From Hyphomicrobiales bacterium (lineage in GTDB: Bacteria > Pseudomonadota > Alphaproteobacteria > Rhizobiales > Rhizobiaceae): 64,000 nt of DNA. Below are positions 53,558 through 62,976 of the stretch, piece by piece; within the stretch, counting starts at the first letter, position 1, and every line of letters starts with the position of its first letter. The notes under the pieces were generated by a model. It was given only the letters and a program-made list of their open reading frames with translations, searched no databases and was not told the DNA's origin. A program made the position numbers and the translations under genes. The DNA lies in contig UCIV01000033.1 in assembly GCA_900472575.1 (NCBI GenBank), positions 1-64,000 of the forward strand, written 5' to 3'.

Positions 53558-54034
53558 TCAGCCCCAAGAAACGGAAAGGATCTCGTAGGCCTTGGAGCCG
53601 CCAGGCGCAACGACTTCGATCGATTCGCCTGCTTCCTTGCCGATCATTGCGCGGGCGATCGGGGAGGAGATCGAGATGCGACCGGCCTTCACGTCGGCTT
53701 CCTGATCGCCGACGATCTGGTAGGTCTTTTCCTCTTCGGTATCTTCGTCGACCAGTTTTACAGTGGCGCCGAACTTGACCTTGGAGCCGGACATCTTGGA
53801 AAGGTCGATGACTTCTGCGCGGGCTGTCAGGTCTTCCAGCTCGGTAATGCGCCCTTCGTTGTGGCTCTGGGCTTCCTTGGCAGCGTGATACTCAGCGTTT
53901 TCCGAAAGGTCGCCATGGGCGCGCGCTTCCGCAATCGCTTCGATGATACGGGGACGCTCCTCCTGCTGCCTCCAGCGCAGTTCTTCCTGCAGCTGGACAA
54001 AGCCGTTCTGCGTCATCGGTACCTTTTCAACCAT
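53558..54034 (-). CDS. greA: Transcription elongation factor GreA
   Basis: Stimulates RNA polymerase transcript cleavage. The protein has 158 residues, the usual length. The coiled-coil tip has ARAHGDLSENAEYHAAKE, with the acidic residues needed for activity; the C-terminal domain contains ISSPIARAMIGKEAGE. The ATG at 54034 has AAGGA six bases upstream. lpsB follows on the same strand. Confidence 0.96.
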   Translation of the reverse strand: MVEKVPMTQNGFVQLQEELRWRQQEERPRIIEAIAEARAHGDLSENAEYHAAKEAQSHNEGRITELEDLTARAEVIDLSKMSGSKVKFGATVKLVDEDTEEEKTYQIVGDQEADVKAGRISISSPIARAMIGKEAGESIEVVAPGGSKAYEILSVSWG

Positions 54035-54275
54035 TTTCTTGTCCTTCAGGGGCGTGCCCGCGGATGCCGCGAACACAAAAAGAAACAGGTTCCGGAGCGT
54101 GAACTTCGGAACCATCGCAACGTCAAAATGTAGGGTCACTATATCAGAATTTCGATGTCCCTTACGAGGAATTTCGAAACCATGCCATATCTCCCGCGTG
54201 CCGCATGTGATGTGAACCGCGCCCGTTTGTCAATCTCTTGACAGTGGCGATTGGAACATATAGTGAACATACGCA

Positions 54276-55508
54276 ATGAAGAAATCGCTGAAAGAACGAT
54301 TGGCGATCCTTTCGGACGCCGCAAAATATGATGCTTCCTGCGCGTCGAGCGGGACCGTGAAGCGTGATTCGTCGGCAAGCGGAGGGCTCGGTTCGACGGA
54401 AGGATCAGGTATCTGCCATGCCTATGCGCCTGATGGACGCTGTATCTCGCTTCTGAAGATCCTGCTTACCAATTTCTGCATTTACGACTGTGCCTACTGC
54501 ATCAATCGTTCTTCCAGCAATGTGGAGCGTGCACGTTTTACGCCGGAAGAAGTGATCTGGCTTACGCTCGAATTTTACCGCCGTAACTATATCGAGGGGC
54601 TTTTTCTATCTTCGGGGATCATCCGCTCCTCCGATCACACCATGGAGGAGATGGTGCGGATCGCCAGGGAATTGCGGACGATCCATAACTTCCGCGGCTA
54701 CATCCATCTGAAGTCTATCCCTGAAGCTTCTGCTCATCTGATCGAGGAGGCGGGGCTTTATGCGGATCGTCTTTCGATCAATATCGAATTGCCGACCGAC
54801 GCCGGGATCGGGAAATTCGCACCGGAGAAGCAGCCGGCGAACATCCGTCGCTCAATGGGGAATCTGCGACTGAAGATCGAGGAAATGGCTGAGCCGACAT
54901 TGCAGACCAAGCGGCGGCGCAAATTCGCACCGGCGGGGCAGAGCACGCAGATGATCGTCGGAGCCGATGGTGCCTGTGATGCCACGATCCTTGGCACCAG
55001 TGCCAGGCTTTACGGAAGTTATGGATTGAAGCGTGTCTATTATTCGGCCTTCAGTCCCATCCCGGATTCGTCGAAAAAGCTGCCGCTGATCAAACCGCCA
55101 TTGATGCGTGAACACCGACTCTACCAGGCCGACTGGCTCTATCGTTTCTACGGGTTCGACATTGAGGAAATTACGTCGGGACGTGATGGTGGAATGCTCG
55201 ATCTCGATCTCGATCCAAAACTTGCCTGGGCATTGTCTCATCGCGATCGGTTCCCAGTCGATGTCAATCGTGCAGATCGCGAGATGTTGCTCAGGGTTCC
55301 GGGCTTCGGCACCAAAGCGGTCAACGGCATTCTGTCGTCTCGGCGGTTCCGAAAACTCAGGCTGGATGATCTGAAGCGACTGAACGTGTCGCTCCGGAAG
55401 ATACAACCCTTTGTCATCTGTGACGGCTGGACGCCACACCGGCTGGTCGACCGGTCTGATCTTCGCGCCATGTTTCAACCCAAGCCGGAGCAACTGTCGC
55501 TGTTATGA
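54276..55508 (+). CDS. Radical SAM protein linked to UdgX (putative DNA modification/repair)
   Basis: A 410-residue radical SAM enzyme. The iron-sulfur motif is C68, C72, C75 in FCIYDCAYC. The C-terminal part carries a helix-hairpin-helix region (DVNRADREMLLRVPGFGTKAVNGILSSRRF) that could bind DNA. This family is always found with UdgX-like genes, and the next gene starts with an ATGA overlap. The reaction is unknown; repair or modification of uracil- or thymine-derived DNA lesions is the working idea. No family member is known in detail from the sequence alone. Confidence 0.88.
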   Translation: MKKSLKERLAILSDAAKYDASCASSGTVKRDSSASGGLGSTEGSGICHAYAPDGRCISLLKILLTNFCIYDCAYCINRSSSNVERARFTPEEVIWLTLEFYRRNYIEGLFLSSGIIRSSDHTMEEMVRIARELRTIHNFRGYIHLKSIPEASAHLIEEAGLYADRLSINIELPTDAGIGKFAPEKQPANIRRSMGNLRLKIEEMAEPTLQTKRRRKFAPAGQSTQMIVGADGACDATILGTSARLYGSYGLKRVYYSAFSPIPDSSKKLPLIKPPLMREHRLYQADWLYRFYGFDIEEITSGRDGGMLDLDLDPKLAWALSHRDRFPVDVNRADREMLLRVPGFGTKAVNGILSSRRFRKLRLDDLKRLNVSLRKIQPFVICDGWTPHRLVDRSDLRAMFQPKPEQLSLL

Positions 55509-56956
55509 TGTTTCGCTATTCCTTGCGGGGGCGGGGCGATCTTGATGAATGGCGGGATGCGGCCCGGGGTTTCATGATGGCCGGAATTACGCCTGAATTC
55601 ATCGAATGGCGGACGATGGACGATGCTGACGGCCTGTTCGGCTTCGACGACAACAGACTTCCGCAGCCGGCAAATCCGCCACCGAAAATCAGTGTGCAGC
55701 CTTCTTTCATCCGGTTGGCCGAGGCGGTTCTCTGCCATTCCGATCCAACCCGATTTGCACTTCTCTATCGGCTGCTGTTCAGGCTCTTCCATTCGCACGG
55801 TCTGCTCAACATGGCGACCGATCGTGATGTGGCCGCGGCGCGTCAGCTCGCGAAGTCGGTGGGGCGTGACTGTCACAAGATGACGGCTTTCGTGCGCTTC
55901 AAGGAAATTTCGCTGCCGGAGGGGAAGGTGGGGCGGCGGCGCTTCGTGGCGTGGTTCGAGCCGGATCACTTCATCGTCGCTCGTGTGGCGCCATTCTTTC
56001 AAAGGCGATTTACAGACATGGACTGGTTGATTGCCACGCCCAAGGGGTCGGCTTCCTGGGATGGCGAAGAATTGAAGGTGAACGACGATCCTGCACCAAG
56101 GCCAGATCTGCGCGATGAGACCGATGATCTCTGGCGCACCTATTATGCTTCCATCTTCAATCCGGCGCGATTGAAGGTGAAGATGATGATGGCCGAGATG
56201 CCGAAGAAATACTGGAAGAACCTGCCCGAGGCGGAACTCATTCCCGGCATGATCGCCAAAGCAGAGGCAGATGTGCTTGAAATGGCCGTCAAGCGGGCGA
56301 GCGAGCCTTTGCCGTTCCATCATCGCATACAGGAGGCCGCGGCGAGGGTGCCGACACAGCCCCTTCCTGCAGTGGGCACACTCGCTGCGGTCAGCGAAGC
56401 TGCACGCTCCTGCACGCGTTGCGACATCCATTGCCTAGCAACCCAGACGGTGTTTGGAGAAGGGCCAGCGGATGCAGATGTGATGGTGGTCGGCGAACAG
56501 CCCGGCGACCATGAAGATCTGGCGGGGAGGCCGTTTGTAGGTCCTGCTGGAACGCTATTCGATGAGGCGCTGAAGCTCGCTGGGATTGAGCGCGACAGGC
56601 TTTATGTGACCAATGCAGTGAAGCATTTCAAATATCAGCCACGTGGGAAAAGGCGTATCCACCAGAAGCCTAATATGGGGGAGGTTCGGCAATGCCGCTG
56701 GTGGCTGCGCCAGGAACTGGAACTGGTAAAACCGAAACTTATCATTGCAATGGGAGCGACGGCGCTCTTCGCTTTGACCGACATGCGGCAGAAGCTGGCA
56801 GATGTTCGCAGCGAGCCAATCGCAATGGAAGAAGGCAAGACGCTATTCGTTACCGTTCATCCATCCTACCTACTGCGTATTGTTGATGAGGATTTGAAAG
56901 AGAAAGAGATTGCCCGTTTTCGCGAGGATTTCGCGTCGGTGAAACGGCTCATGTGA
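55505..56956 (+). CDS. udgX: DUF4130-UdgX fusion, uracil-DNA glycosylase family
   Basis: A 483-residue fusion. The N-terminal 270 residues are a DUF4130 domain of unknown function. The C-terminal 190 residues are a UdgX-type uracil-DNA glycosylase with C303, C306 and others for the 4Fe-4S cluster, GEQPGDHEDLAGRPFVGPAG, and the loop KRRIHQKP. H386 in that loop is the residue that, in M. smegmatis UdgX, forms a covalent bond to uracil-containing DNA. HPSYLLR near residue 452 is the second motif. It overlaps the radical SAM gene by 4 bases. Confidence 0.92.
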   Translation: MMFRYSLRGRGDLDEWRDAARGFMMAGITPEFIEWRTMDDADGLFGFDDNRLPQPANPPPKISVQPSFIRLAEAVLCHSDPTRFALLYRLLFRLFHSHGLLNMATDRDVAAARQLAKSVGRDCHKMTAFVRFKEISLPEGKVGRRRFVAWFEPDHFIVARVAPFFQRRFTDMDWLIATPKGSASWDGEELKVNDDPAPRPDLRDETDDLWRTYYASIFNPARLKVKMMMAEMPKKYWKNLPEAELIPGMIAKAEADVLEMAVKRASEPLPFHHRIQEAAARVPTQPLPAVGTLAAVSEAARSCTRCDIHCLATQTVFGEGPADADVMVVGEQPGDHEDLAGRPFVGPAGTLFDEALKLAGIERDRLYVTNAVKHFKYQPRGKRRIHQKPNMGEVRQCRWWLRQELELVKPKLIIAMGATALFALTDMRQKLADVRSEPIAMEEGKTLFVTVHPSYLLRIVDEDLKEKEIARFREDFASVKRLM

Positions 56957-57351
56957 GCTGCAATCAGGTTATCAACAGGCGCATGCTGCATTGCGGTATC
57001 GTTTCGGAGCGTAAATGGTGCAATGCGAGACATGGCGGCGAAAAAATCCAGCCGTTGGTTTTTACCTTTTAACGTTCCCGTCGAGTGCTTCAAGACAGGT
57101 GGAAAATTCACCCTTAGCGTTGTTCCCGGACCAACCCCTGGAGGTGCCGCCCGATGACGAGGCGGGTCGCAAGTCTGATCATGTCAGTCTGCGTTGCTTT
57201 TGCGATGTGGACGACGCTGGCTGTCGCGTCACTTCTGATGTGGAAATTCCTCCGGGATTATTCCGGATGAATGGGTCCATGATGGGCCAGGCCGCCTTTG
57301 CGAAAGTGGAGGCGGCCAATCGCCGGTCAGTCAGCTCGGGAGAGGTGTCCA
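56957..57351. other. Intergenic region downstream of udgX
   Basis: 395 bases between udgX and the DUF2235 gene, convergent. It contains one small membrane-protein frame (57154-57270). No terminator hairpin of strength is clear. Confidence 0.5.
57154..57270 (+). CDS. Candidate 38-residue membrane peptide
   Basis: A short frame with a GGAGG site about nine bases upstream of ATG. It encodes a basic N-terminus (MTRRVAS) and a hydrophobic helix (MSVCVAFAMWTTLAVASLLMW), then a short charged end. Only the site, the ATG and the helix support it; no family is recognised. Confidence 0.4.
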   Translation: MTRRVASLIMSVCVAFAMWTTLAVASLLMWKFLRDYSG

Positions 57352-58557
57352 TCAATCCACAAAGAATGGGTCTTTCGGTAGATTGGGCGGATTATAACCG
57401 CCGCCCTCCATACGGATGCGTACCGAACTGTGCAGCATGGCTCTCTCTGGAATAAAACGACGATCCCGGAACGGGATATAAATCGAGCGACTATCGCCCC
57501 GCTTGCGCCATGAGTTTTCAGGTACGCGACGAGGAAGATACTCCAGCGGTTTCCAGCCGAGGCTCATGGAATCGTGCAGGTCTGCTGTTGCGTTCAGGCT
57601 GACATATCTGTTGCTACGTTGTCCTTTGACAATATCTTCAACGGTTTGGGTTCGATAAAGCAAGCCCGTTGGTTCGGTCTCTCTGATCATCCATTCGAGT
57701 GGAATCTTGACTTGACCGCTGTCCGGCTCAGGATAGCCGCCGCCGACATCGCCATGCACGCCCGCAAACCAGACTTGTTTGAAATTCTGTTTCCCCTTCA
57801 CTTTCTTGAATGGGCTGCCTCTGTAGTCCTGATCGGGGATCCATAATTCTGGCTGAAACATCGTGCGACGTTCATCTATGGCCACGGCATGGCGTACCCA
57901 TTCGACGCTGGGATTCATATTGGAAAAAGGGTGCGTTTTCATCTGCACCCAATGCTTGCCCGGCTCTATGACGGAGGCAACCGTATCGAACAGGCCGAGC
58001 AGCTTGATTGGCGGGCGCCCGGTGCGCAGTGTTCGCTCATAGAGACGCATCGAGGCGAAGGCCGAGCGTCCCTCGTCTTCCTGAAGTTTGTCGTGGTCAA
58101 CCTCTTCCTGGACGGGGATGCCCTTATAGGTGTTGTAGGCATAATCCAGGAGGTTGAGATGCTGACGGCTCATCAGGCCGAGCGCGTGGATGAAGCCAGC
58201 TAAAACCCTTGCGGAATACGCTCCGCGGCTAAATCCGAATATGTAAATGCGGTCACGATCCGTGTGACTGCCATTCGTGTCTTTTGTCCCAGGATCGTAA
58301 TTCTCGATGAGAAAACGGTAAGCTTCCTTGATGTTCTGGTCCATGCCCCAGCCAGTGGCCAGTCCCCAGATCTCGATCGTATTGCGATAAACCTTCGACC
58401 AGGCATTGCTGGCGCCGAATGTGCCTACGCCGGGATCGTAATAGACGATCTGCTGTTCCGACCGCTCCAGCGCTCCAAAGAGGCGCAGAATATTGGTGCG
58501 ATCCGCTGAAATCTCGTTCGATGTGCCATCGAACAGAATGACGATGTTCTTCGACAT
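57352..58557 (-). CDS. DUF2235 alpha/beta-hydrolase
   Basis: A 401-residue protein with FDGTSN near residue 10 and the nucleophile motif GFSRGAYSAR (S110). GVHGDVGGGYPEPDSGQV holds a likely catalytic acid and histidine region. DUF2235 includes type VI secretion phospholipase effectors (Tle1), but no T6SS or immunity gene is adjacent here, so it is probably a stand-alone lipase or esterase. No signal peptide is visible. Confidence 0.85.
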   Translation of the reverse strand: MSKNIVILFDGTSNEISADRTNILRLFGALERSEQQIVYYDPGVGTFGASNAWSKVYRNTIEIWGLATGWGMDQNIKEAYRFLIENYDPGTKDTNGSHTDRDRIYIFGFSRGAYSARVLAGFIHALGLMSRQHLNLLDYAYNTYKGIPVQEEVDHDKLQEDEGRSAFASMRLYERTLRTGRPPIKLLGLFDTVASVIEPGKHWVQMKTHPFSNMNPSVEWVRHAVAIDERRTMFQPELWIPDQDYRGSPFKKVKGKQNFKQVWFAGVHGDVGGGYPEPDSGQVKIPLEWMIRETEPTGLLYRTQTVEDIVKGQRSNRYVSLNATADLHDSMSLGWKPLEYLPRRVPENSWRKRGDSRSIYIPFRDRRFIPERAMLHSSVRIRMEGGGYNPPNLPKDPFFVD

Positions 58558-58669
58558 GAAATCCCCTCAACTTAGTTAAATCAAGTTAGGGTGCATTTTC
58601 TTTATTTGCAACTGAAGGTTTTGTTTTGGTCGCTACATGCCTTGCATGTATCGCCGTATAGCTTTGGTA

Positions 58670-59128
58670 TCAGCGGCGCTTTTTTATGGTCGAGAGCACG
58701 GTTTCCAGCCGGTCTAAATTCTGCTCATTGGCGGCAGAGAGAAATTTCTCGATATCGCGATTGTCCTGGGTGTCTTCGAAGGACATGCGCCAGGTAAGGC
58801 GTGTTCCGTTTTCATCGTCGTGGTAGCCGATCTCAAGGCCGAATGCGTGCATCGGTCCGTGATGAAACGCAGCAATACGCTCATCCTGCAGGATCTCGTC
58901 GAACGTCCAATGATTCTCGAAGTCGGTGTCGCTGGAGGATGTCATGACGATCACCCATGTGCCGCCATCGACGAAGTCGAATTTCTCGATGCGGTTGGTG
59001 AAGCCGTGTGGTCCCCACCACTTTTCCAAGAGTGTCTTAGCTGAAAAAGCTCTGAACAGCGTGGCGCGGTCCGTGGCGAAGACACGTTCGTTTTCGATGA
59101 CAAGCGAGCGGTTCACATCATCGACCAT
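58670..59128 (-). CDS. SRPBCC/AHSA1 (START-like) domain protein
   Basis: A 152-residue helix-grip protein of the AHSA1 type. The N-terminal FSAKTLLEKWWGPHGFTNRIEKFDFVDGGTWVIVM is typical of this family. Members bind hydrophobic ligands or Hsp90-like partners; the ligand is unknown. It stands alone between two minus-strand genes. Confidence 0.88.
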   Translation of the reverse strand: MVDDVNRSLVIENERVFATDRATLFRAFSAKTLLEKWWGPHGFTNRIEKFDFVDGGTWVIVMTSSSDTDFENHWTFDEILQDERIAAFHHGPMHAFGLEIGYHDDENGTRLTWRMSFEDTQDNRDIEKFLSAANEQNLDRLETVLSTIKKRR

Positions 59129-59187
59129 GGTCTTCCTCCGTACCTACATCGGTTAGTCAAGTCATCGACCAGGTAGATAGCGGAGCG

Positions 59188-59222
59188 AAAAAGAGCCGGT
59201 CAACAGGAATGCTGGCCGGCTC
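59188..59222 (-). terminator. Rho-independent terminator of carB
   Basis: GAGCCGG/CCGGCTC stem with a 16-base loop that can pair further, followed by five T on the minus strand, 9 bases after the carB stop. Confidence 0.75.
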
Positions 59223-59231
59223 GTATATTAC

Positions 59232-62200
59232 TTAGAAGTAGGCCTGCAGCGGGCGAACTTCGAGATTTCCGGCTTTCAGCGCCTTGATTGCCATGGCTGC
59301 GGCTTCGGCACCTGCCATGGTCGTGTAATAAGGCACCTTTTGCATCAGGGTGGCGCGGCGCAGCGATTTCGAGTCCGAGATCGCCTTGTTTCCGTCGGTC
59401 GTGTTGATGACCAACTGGACCTGACGGTTGCGAATGGCGTCCTCGATATGCGGACGGCCTTCCAGTACCTTGTTGATCTTGGTGGCCTCGATACCGTTTT
59501 CGGCCAGGAAGCGCTGGGTGCCACCGGTTGCGAGAACCTTGAAGCCTATTTCGGTAAGGATCTTGATTGCCGGCAGAACGCGATCCTTGTCAGAGTCGCG
59601 GACGGAAACGAACACCGTTCCTTCGCGCGGAAGTTCCACGCCGGCGCCGAGCTGCGATTTGGCGAATGCCAGCGCGAAGTCGGTATCGAGACCGATGACT
59701 TCACCGGTCGAGCGCATTTCCGGACCGAGCAGCGTGTCGACGCCGGGGAAACGCGCGAACGGGAAGACAGCTTCCTTGACGGCGATATGCTTGAGGTTGC
59801 GCGGATCCGGCTTGGTGCCGTAGGCGCTGAACAACGGATCGAGCTTTTCGCCTGCCATGGCGCGGGCTGCGATCTTGGCAATCGGTGCACCGATCGTCTT
59901 TGCCACGAAGGGGACCGTACGCGAGGCGCGCGGGTTGACTTCGAGAACGTAGACCGTGCCATCCTTGATGGCGAACTGGACGTTCATCAGGCCGACGACA
60001 TTGAGCGCTTTCGCCATGGCCTTGGCCTGGCGTTCCAGCTCGTCGATCATTGCTCCGGAAAGCGTGCGCGGGGGCAGCGAGCAGGCGCTATCACCCGAAT
60101 GGATGCCGGCTTCCTCGATATGCTCCATGATGCCGGCGATGAAGACGTCCGTGCCGTCGCAGAGGCAGTCGACGTCGACTTCGATCGCGTTCGACAGATA
60201 GCTGTCGAAGAGGAGCGGGTTCTTGCCCAGAAGCGTGTTGATCTGGCCGGTCTTGTCGTTGGGGTAACGCTGCTTGATGTCTTCCGGAACAAGTTCGGGA
60301 ACCGTGTCGAGCAGGTAGGTCTGCAGCTGGCTTTCCTGATGGATGATCTGCATGGCGCGGCCGCCGAGAACGTAGGACGGGCGCACGACCAGCGGGAAGC
60401 CGATTTCGGAGGCGACGGTACGGGCCTGTTCGACCGAGTAGGCGATGCCGTTGTTCGGCTGCGTCAGGTCAAGCTTCATCAGCAGCTTCTGGAAGCGGTC
60501 GCGGTCTTCGGCAAGGTCGATCATGTCGGGCGCGGTGCCGAGGATCGGGATACCGTTCTTTTCCAGCGCTTCGGCGAGCTTCAGCGGGGTCTGGCCGCCG
60601 AACTGGACGATGACGCCGACGACTTCGCCCTTTTCCTGTTCTGCGCGCAGGATCTCGATCACGTCTTCGGCCGTCAGCGGTTCGAAGTAGAGGCGGTCGG
60701 ACGTGTCGTAGTCGGTCGACACGGTTTCCGGGTTGCAGTTGATCATGATCGCTTCATAGCCTGCATCCTTCAGCGCGAAGGCGGCATGGCAGCAGCAATA
60801 GTCGAACTCGATGCCCTGGCCGATACGGTTCGGGCCACCGCCGAGGATGACGACCTTCTTGGCGGTGGAGACTTCGGCTTCCGAGCGCAGTTCACCGACG
60901 AAAGGCGTCTCGTAGGTCGAGTACATGTAGGCGGTCGGCGAAGCAAATTCGGCGGCGCAGGTGTCAATACGCTTGAAGACCGGGCGCACGTTGAGTGCGT
61001 TACGATGTTCGGCGACTTCCTTCGGGCGCTTGTGGGTGAGCGAGGCGAGGCGGGCGTCGGAGAAGCCCATCGCCTTCAGCATGCGCAGGTTTTCGGCATC
61101 CGCCGGCAGGCCATGCTCGCGAATGCGGGCTTCCATGTCGACGATCGCCTTCAACTGGGCGATGAACCACGGGTCGATCTTGCAGGCTTCGTGGACCTCG
61201 TTTTCGGTCATGCCGAGGCGCAGCGCCTGGGCGACCTGGCGCAGACGGTCCGGGGTCGGGGTGCCAATCACAGCGCGGATGGCATTGTGGTCGTCACCTT
61301 CACCAAGGCCGGGGATCTCGATTTCGTCGAGGCCGGTCAGGCCGGTTTCCATACCGCGCAGGGCCTTCTGCAGCGATTCAGCAAAAGTACGGCCGATCGC
61401 CATGACTTCACCGACCGACTTCATCGCGGTGGTCAGGACCGGCGAGGCGCCCGGGAACTTTTCGAAGGCGAAACGCGGGATCTTGGTGACGACATAGTCG
61501 ATCGACGGTTCGAACGAAGCAGGCGTCGCGCCGCCGGTGATGTCGTTGTCCAGTTCGTCGAGCGTGTAGCCGATGGCGAGCTTGGCCGCGACCTTGGCGA
61601 TCGGGAAGCCGGTGGCCTTCGAAGCCAGCGCCGACGAGCGCGAGACGCGCGGGTTCATTTCGATGACGACGAGGCGGCCGTCAGCCGGGTTGACGGCGAA
61701 CTGTACGTTCGAACCGCCGGTTTCAACGCCGATCTCGCGCAGGACCGCGATCGAGGCGTTACGCATGATCTGGTATTCCTTGTCGGTCAGCGTCAGGGCC
61801 GGCGCGACGGTGATCGAGTCGCCCGTGTGGACGCCCATCGGGTCGATGTTTTCGATCGAGCAGATGATGATGCAGTTATCCGCCTTGTCGCGGATGACTT
61901 CCATTTCATACTCTTTCCAGCCGAGGACCGATTCTTCAATCAGCACTTCGGTGGTCGGCGAGGCGTCGAGGCCGGAGCCGACGATCTCGAAGAATTCCGA
62001 GCGGTTGTAGGCAATGCCGCCGCCGGTGCCGCCGAGGGTGAAGGACGGGCGGATGATGGCGGGCAGGCCGACGACGTCGAGCGCCTGGGCGCCGATCGCC
62101 ATGGCATGTGCCATGTAGCGCTGCTTGCGGTCGCTCTCACCGAGATTCCACTGGTTTTCAAGCGCATCAAGCGCCTTATCCAGTTCGGCGCCGGAAAGCT

Positions 62201-62714
62201 TGCCCTTCAGTTCCGCGCGGGCAGCCTCGTGCTTCTTGCGGTCGGCATCCTTGATTTCTGTGGCGTTGGCGAGCATCGATTTCGGCGTCTCGAGACCGAT
62301 CTTTGCCATCGCCTCGCGGAAGAGGGCGCGGTCTTCGGCCTTGTCGATGGCTTCCGGCTTGGCGCCGATCATTTCGACATTGTAGCGATCAAGGACGCCC
62401 ATCCGCTTCAGGGACAGCGCGGTGTTGAGCGCGGTCTGGCCACCCATGGTCGGCAGCAGTGCGTCCGGGCGCTCCTTGGCGATGATCTTGGCAACAACTT
62501 CCGGCGTGATCGGCTCGACGTAAGTCGCGTCGGCGAGGCCCGGATCGGTCATGATGGTTGCCGGGTTGGAATTGACCAGGATGACCCGGTACCCTTCTTC
62601 CCTCAGCGCCTTGCAGGCCTGGGTGCCGGAATAGTCGAACTCACATGCCTGGCCGATGACGATCGGACCCGCGCCGATGATGAGGATCGATTTGATATCT
62701 TGGCGCTTTGGCAT
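59232..62714 (-). CDS. carB: Carbamoyl-phosphate synthase large subunit
   Basis: Makes carbamoyl phosphate for arginine and pyrimidine synthesis, with CarA supplying ammonia. It has 1160 residues, the family length, in two homologous halves. The N-terminal ATP-grasp half begins SILIIGAGPIVIGQACEFDYSGTQ; the second half begins KVVILGGGPNRIGQGIEFDYCC; the C-terminal MGS-like domain includes ILTEIGFKVLATGGTQ. The start is MPKRQDI at 62714; the upstream in-frame extension is not conserved. carA is not in the window. Confidence 0.98.
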   Translation of the reverse strand: MPKRQDIKSILIIGAGPIVIGQACEFDYSGTQACKALREEGYRVILVNSNPATIMTDPGLADATYVEPITPEVVAKIIAKERPDALLPTMGGQTALNTALSLKRMGVLDRYNVEMIGAKPEAIDKAEDRALFREAMAKIGLETPKSMLANATEIKDADRKKHEAARAELKGKLSGAELDKALDALENQWNLGESDRKQRYMAHAMAIGAQALDVVGLPAIIRPSFTLGGTGGGIAYNRSEFFEIVGSGLDASPTTEVLIEESVLGWKEYEMEVIRDKADNCIIICSIENIDPMGVHTGDSITVAPALTLTDKEYQIMRNASIAVLREIGVETGGSNVQFAVNPADGRLVVIEMNPRVSRSSALASKATGFPIAKVAAKLAIGYTLDELDNDITGGATPASFEPSIDYVVTKIPRFAFEKFPGASPVLTTAMKSVGEVMAIGRTFAESLQKALRGMETGLTGLDEIEIPGLGEGDDHNAIRAVIGTPTPDRLRQVAQALRLGMTENEVHEACKIDPWFIAQLKAIVDMEARIREHGLPADAENLRMLKAMGFSDARLASLTHKRPKEVAEHRNALNVRPVFKRIDTCAAEFASPTAYMYSTYETPFVGELRSEAEVSTAKKVVILGGGPNRIGQGIEFDYCCCHAAFALKDAGYEAIMINCNPETVSTDYDTSDRLYFEPLTAEDVIEILRAEQEKGEVVGVIVQFGGQTPLKLAEALEKNGIPILGTAPDMIDLAEDRDRFQKLLMKLDLTQPNNGIAYSVEQARTVASEIGFPLVVRPSYVLGGRAMQIIHQESQLQTYLLDTVPELVPEDIKQRYPNDKTGQINTLLGKNPLLFDSYLSNAIEVDVDCLCDGTDVFIAGIMEHIEEAGIHSGDSACSLPPRTLSGAMIDELERQAKAMAKALNVVGLMNVQFAIKDGTVYVLEVNPRASRTVPFVAKTIGAPIAKIAARAMAGEKLDPLFSAYGTKPDPRNLKHIAVKEAVFPFARFPGVDTLLGPEMRSTGEVIGLDTDFALAFAKSQLGAGVELPREGTVFVSVRDSDKDRVLPAIKILTEIGFKVLATGGTQRFLAENGIEATKINKVLEGRPHIEDAIRNRQVQLVINTTDGNKAISDSKSLRRATLMQKVPYYTTMAGAEAAAMAIKALKAGNLEVRPLQAYF

Positions 62715-62976
62715 GGTCTCTATCCGCTCTTTGTCTGCGCGAAAAACCGGCACGGGGCGTGGGTAGCTCCGGTCGGGTCACGTGCGCATCATTTTTCTGG
62801 CTAGACGCGGCTTATAGGCAAATGTGCGGCCTATGAGAACCCCATAAATCGGCAAATCGACAGGAATCGTGGTGGATTGACGCCGCGGGCATAATCGAAA
62901 GTTAATTACTCGGGAATACTTGAGTCTCCGGGGTATTTTCAGAATTCTGGATTGTTTTTTGACTGGGGGCCAAGTC

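Noticed and set aside
59340..62804. A very long open frame (about 1150 codons) on the plus strand opposite carB
   Set aside because: It is a by-product of codon bias in the GC-rich carB gene; the sequence has no family features and the minus-strand gene is certain.
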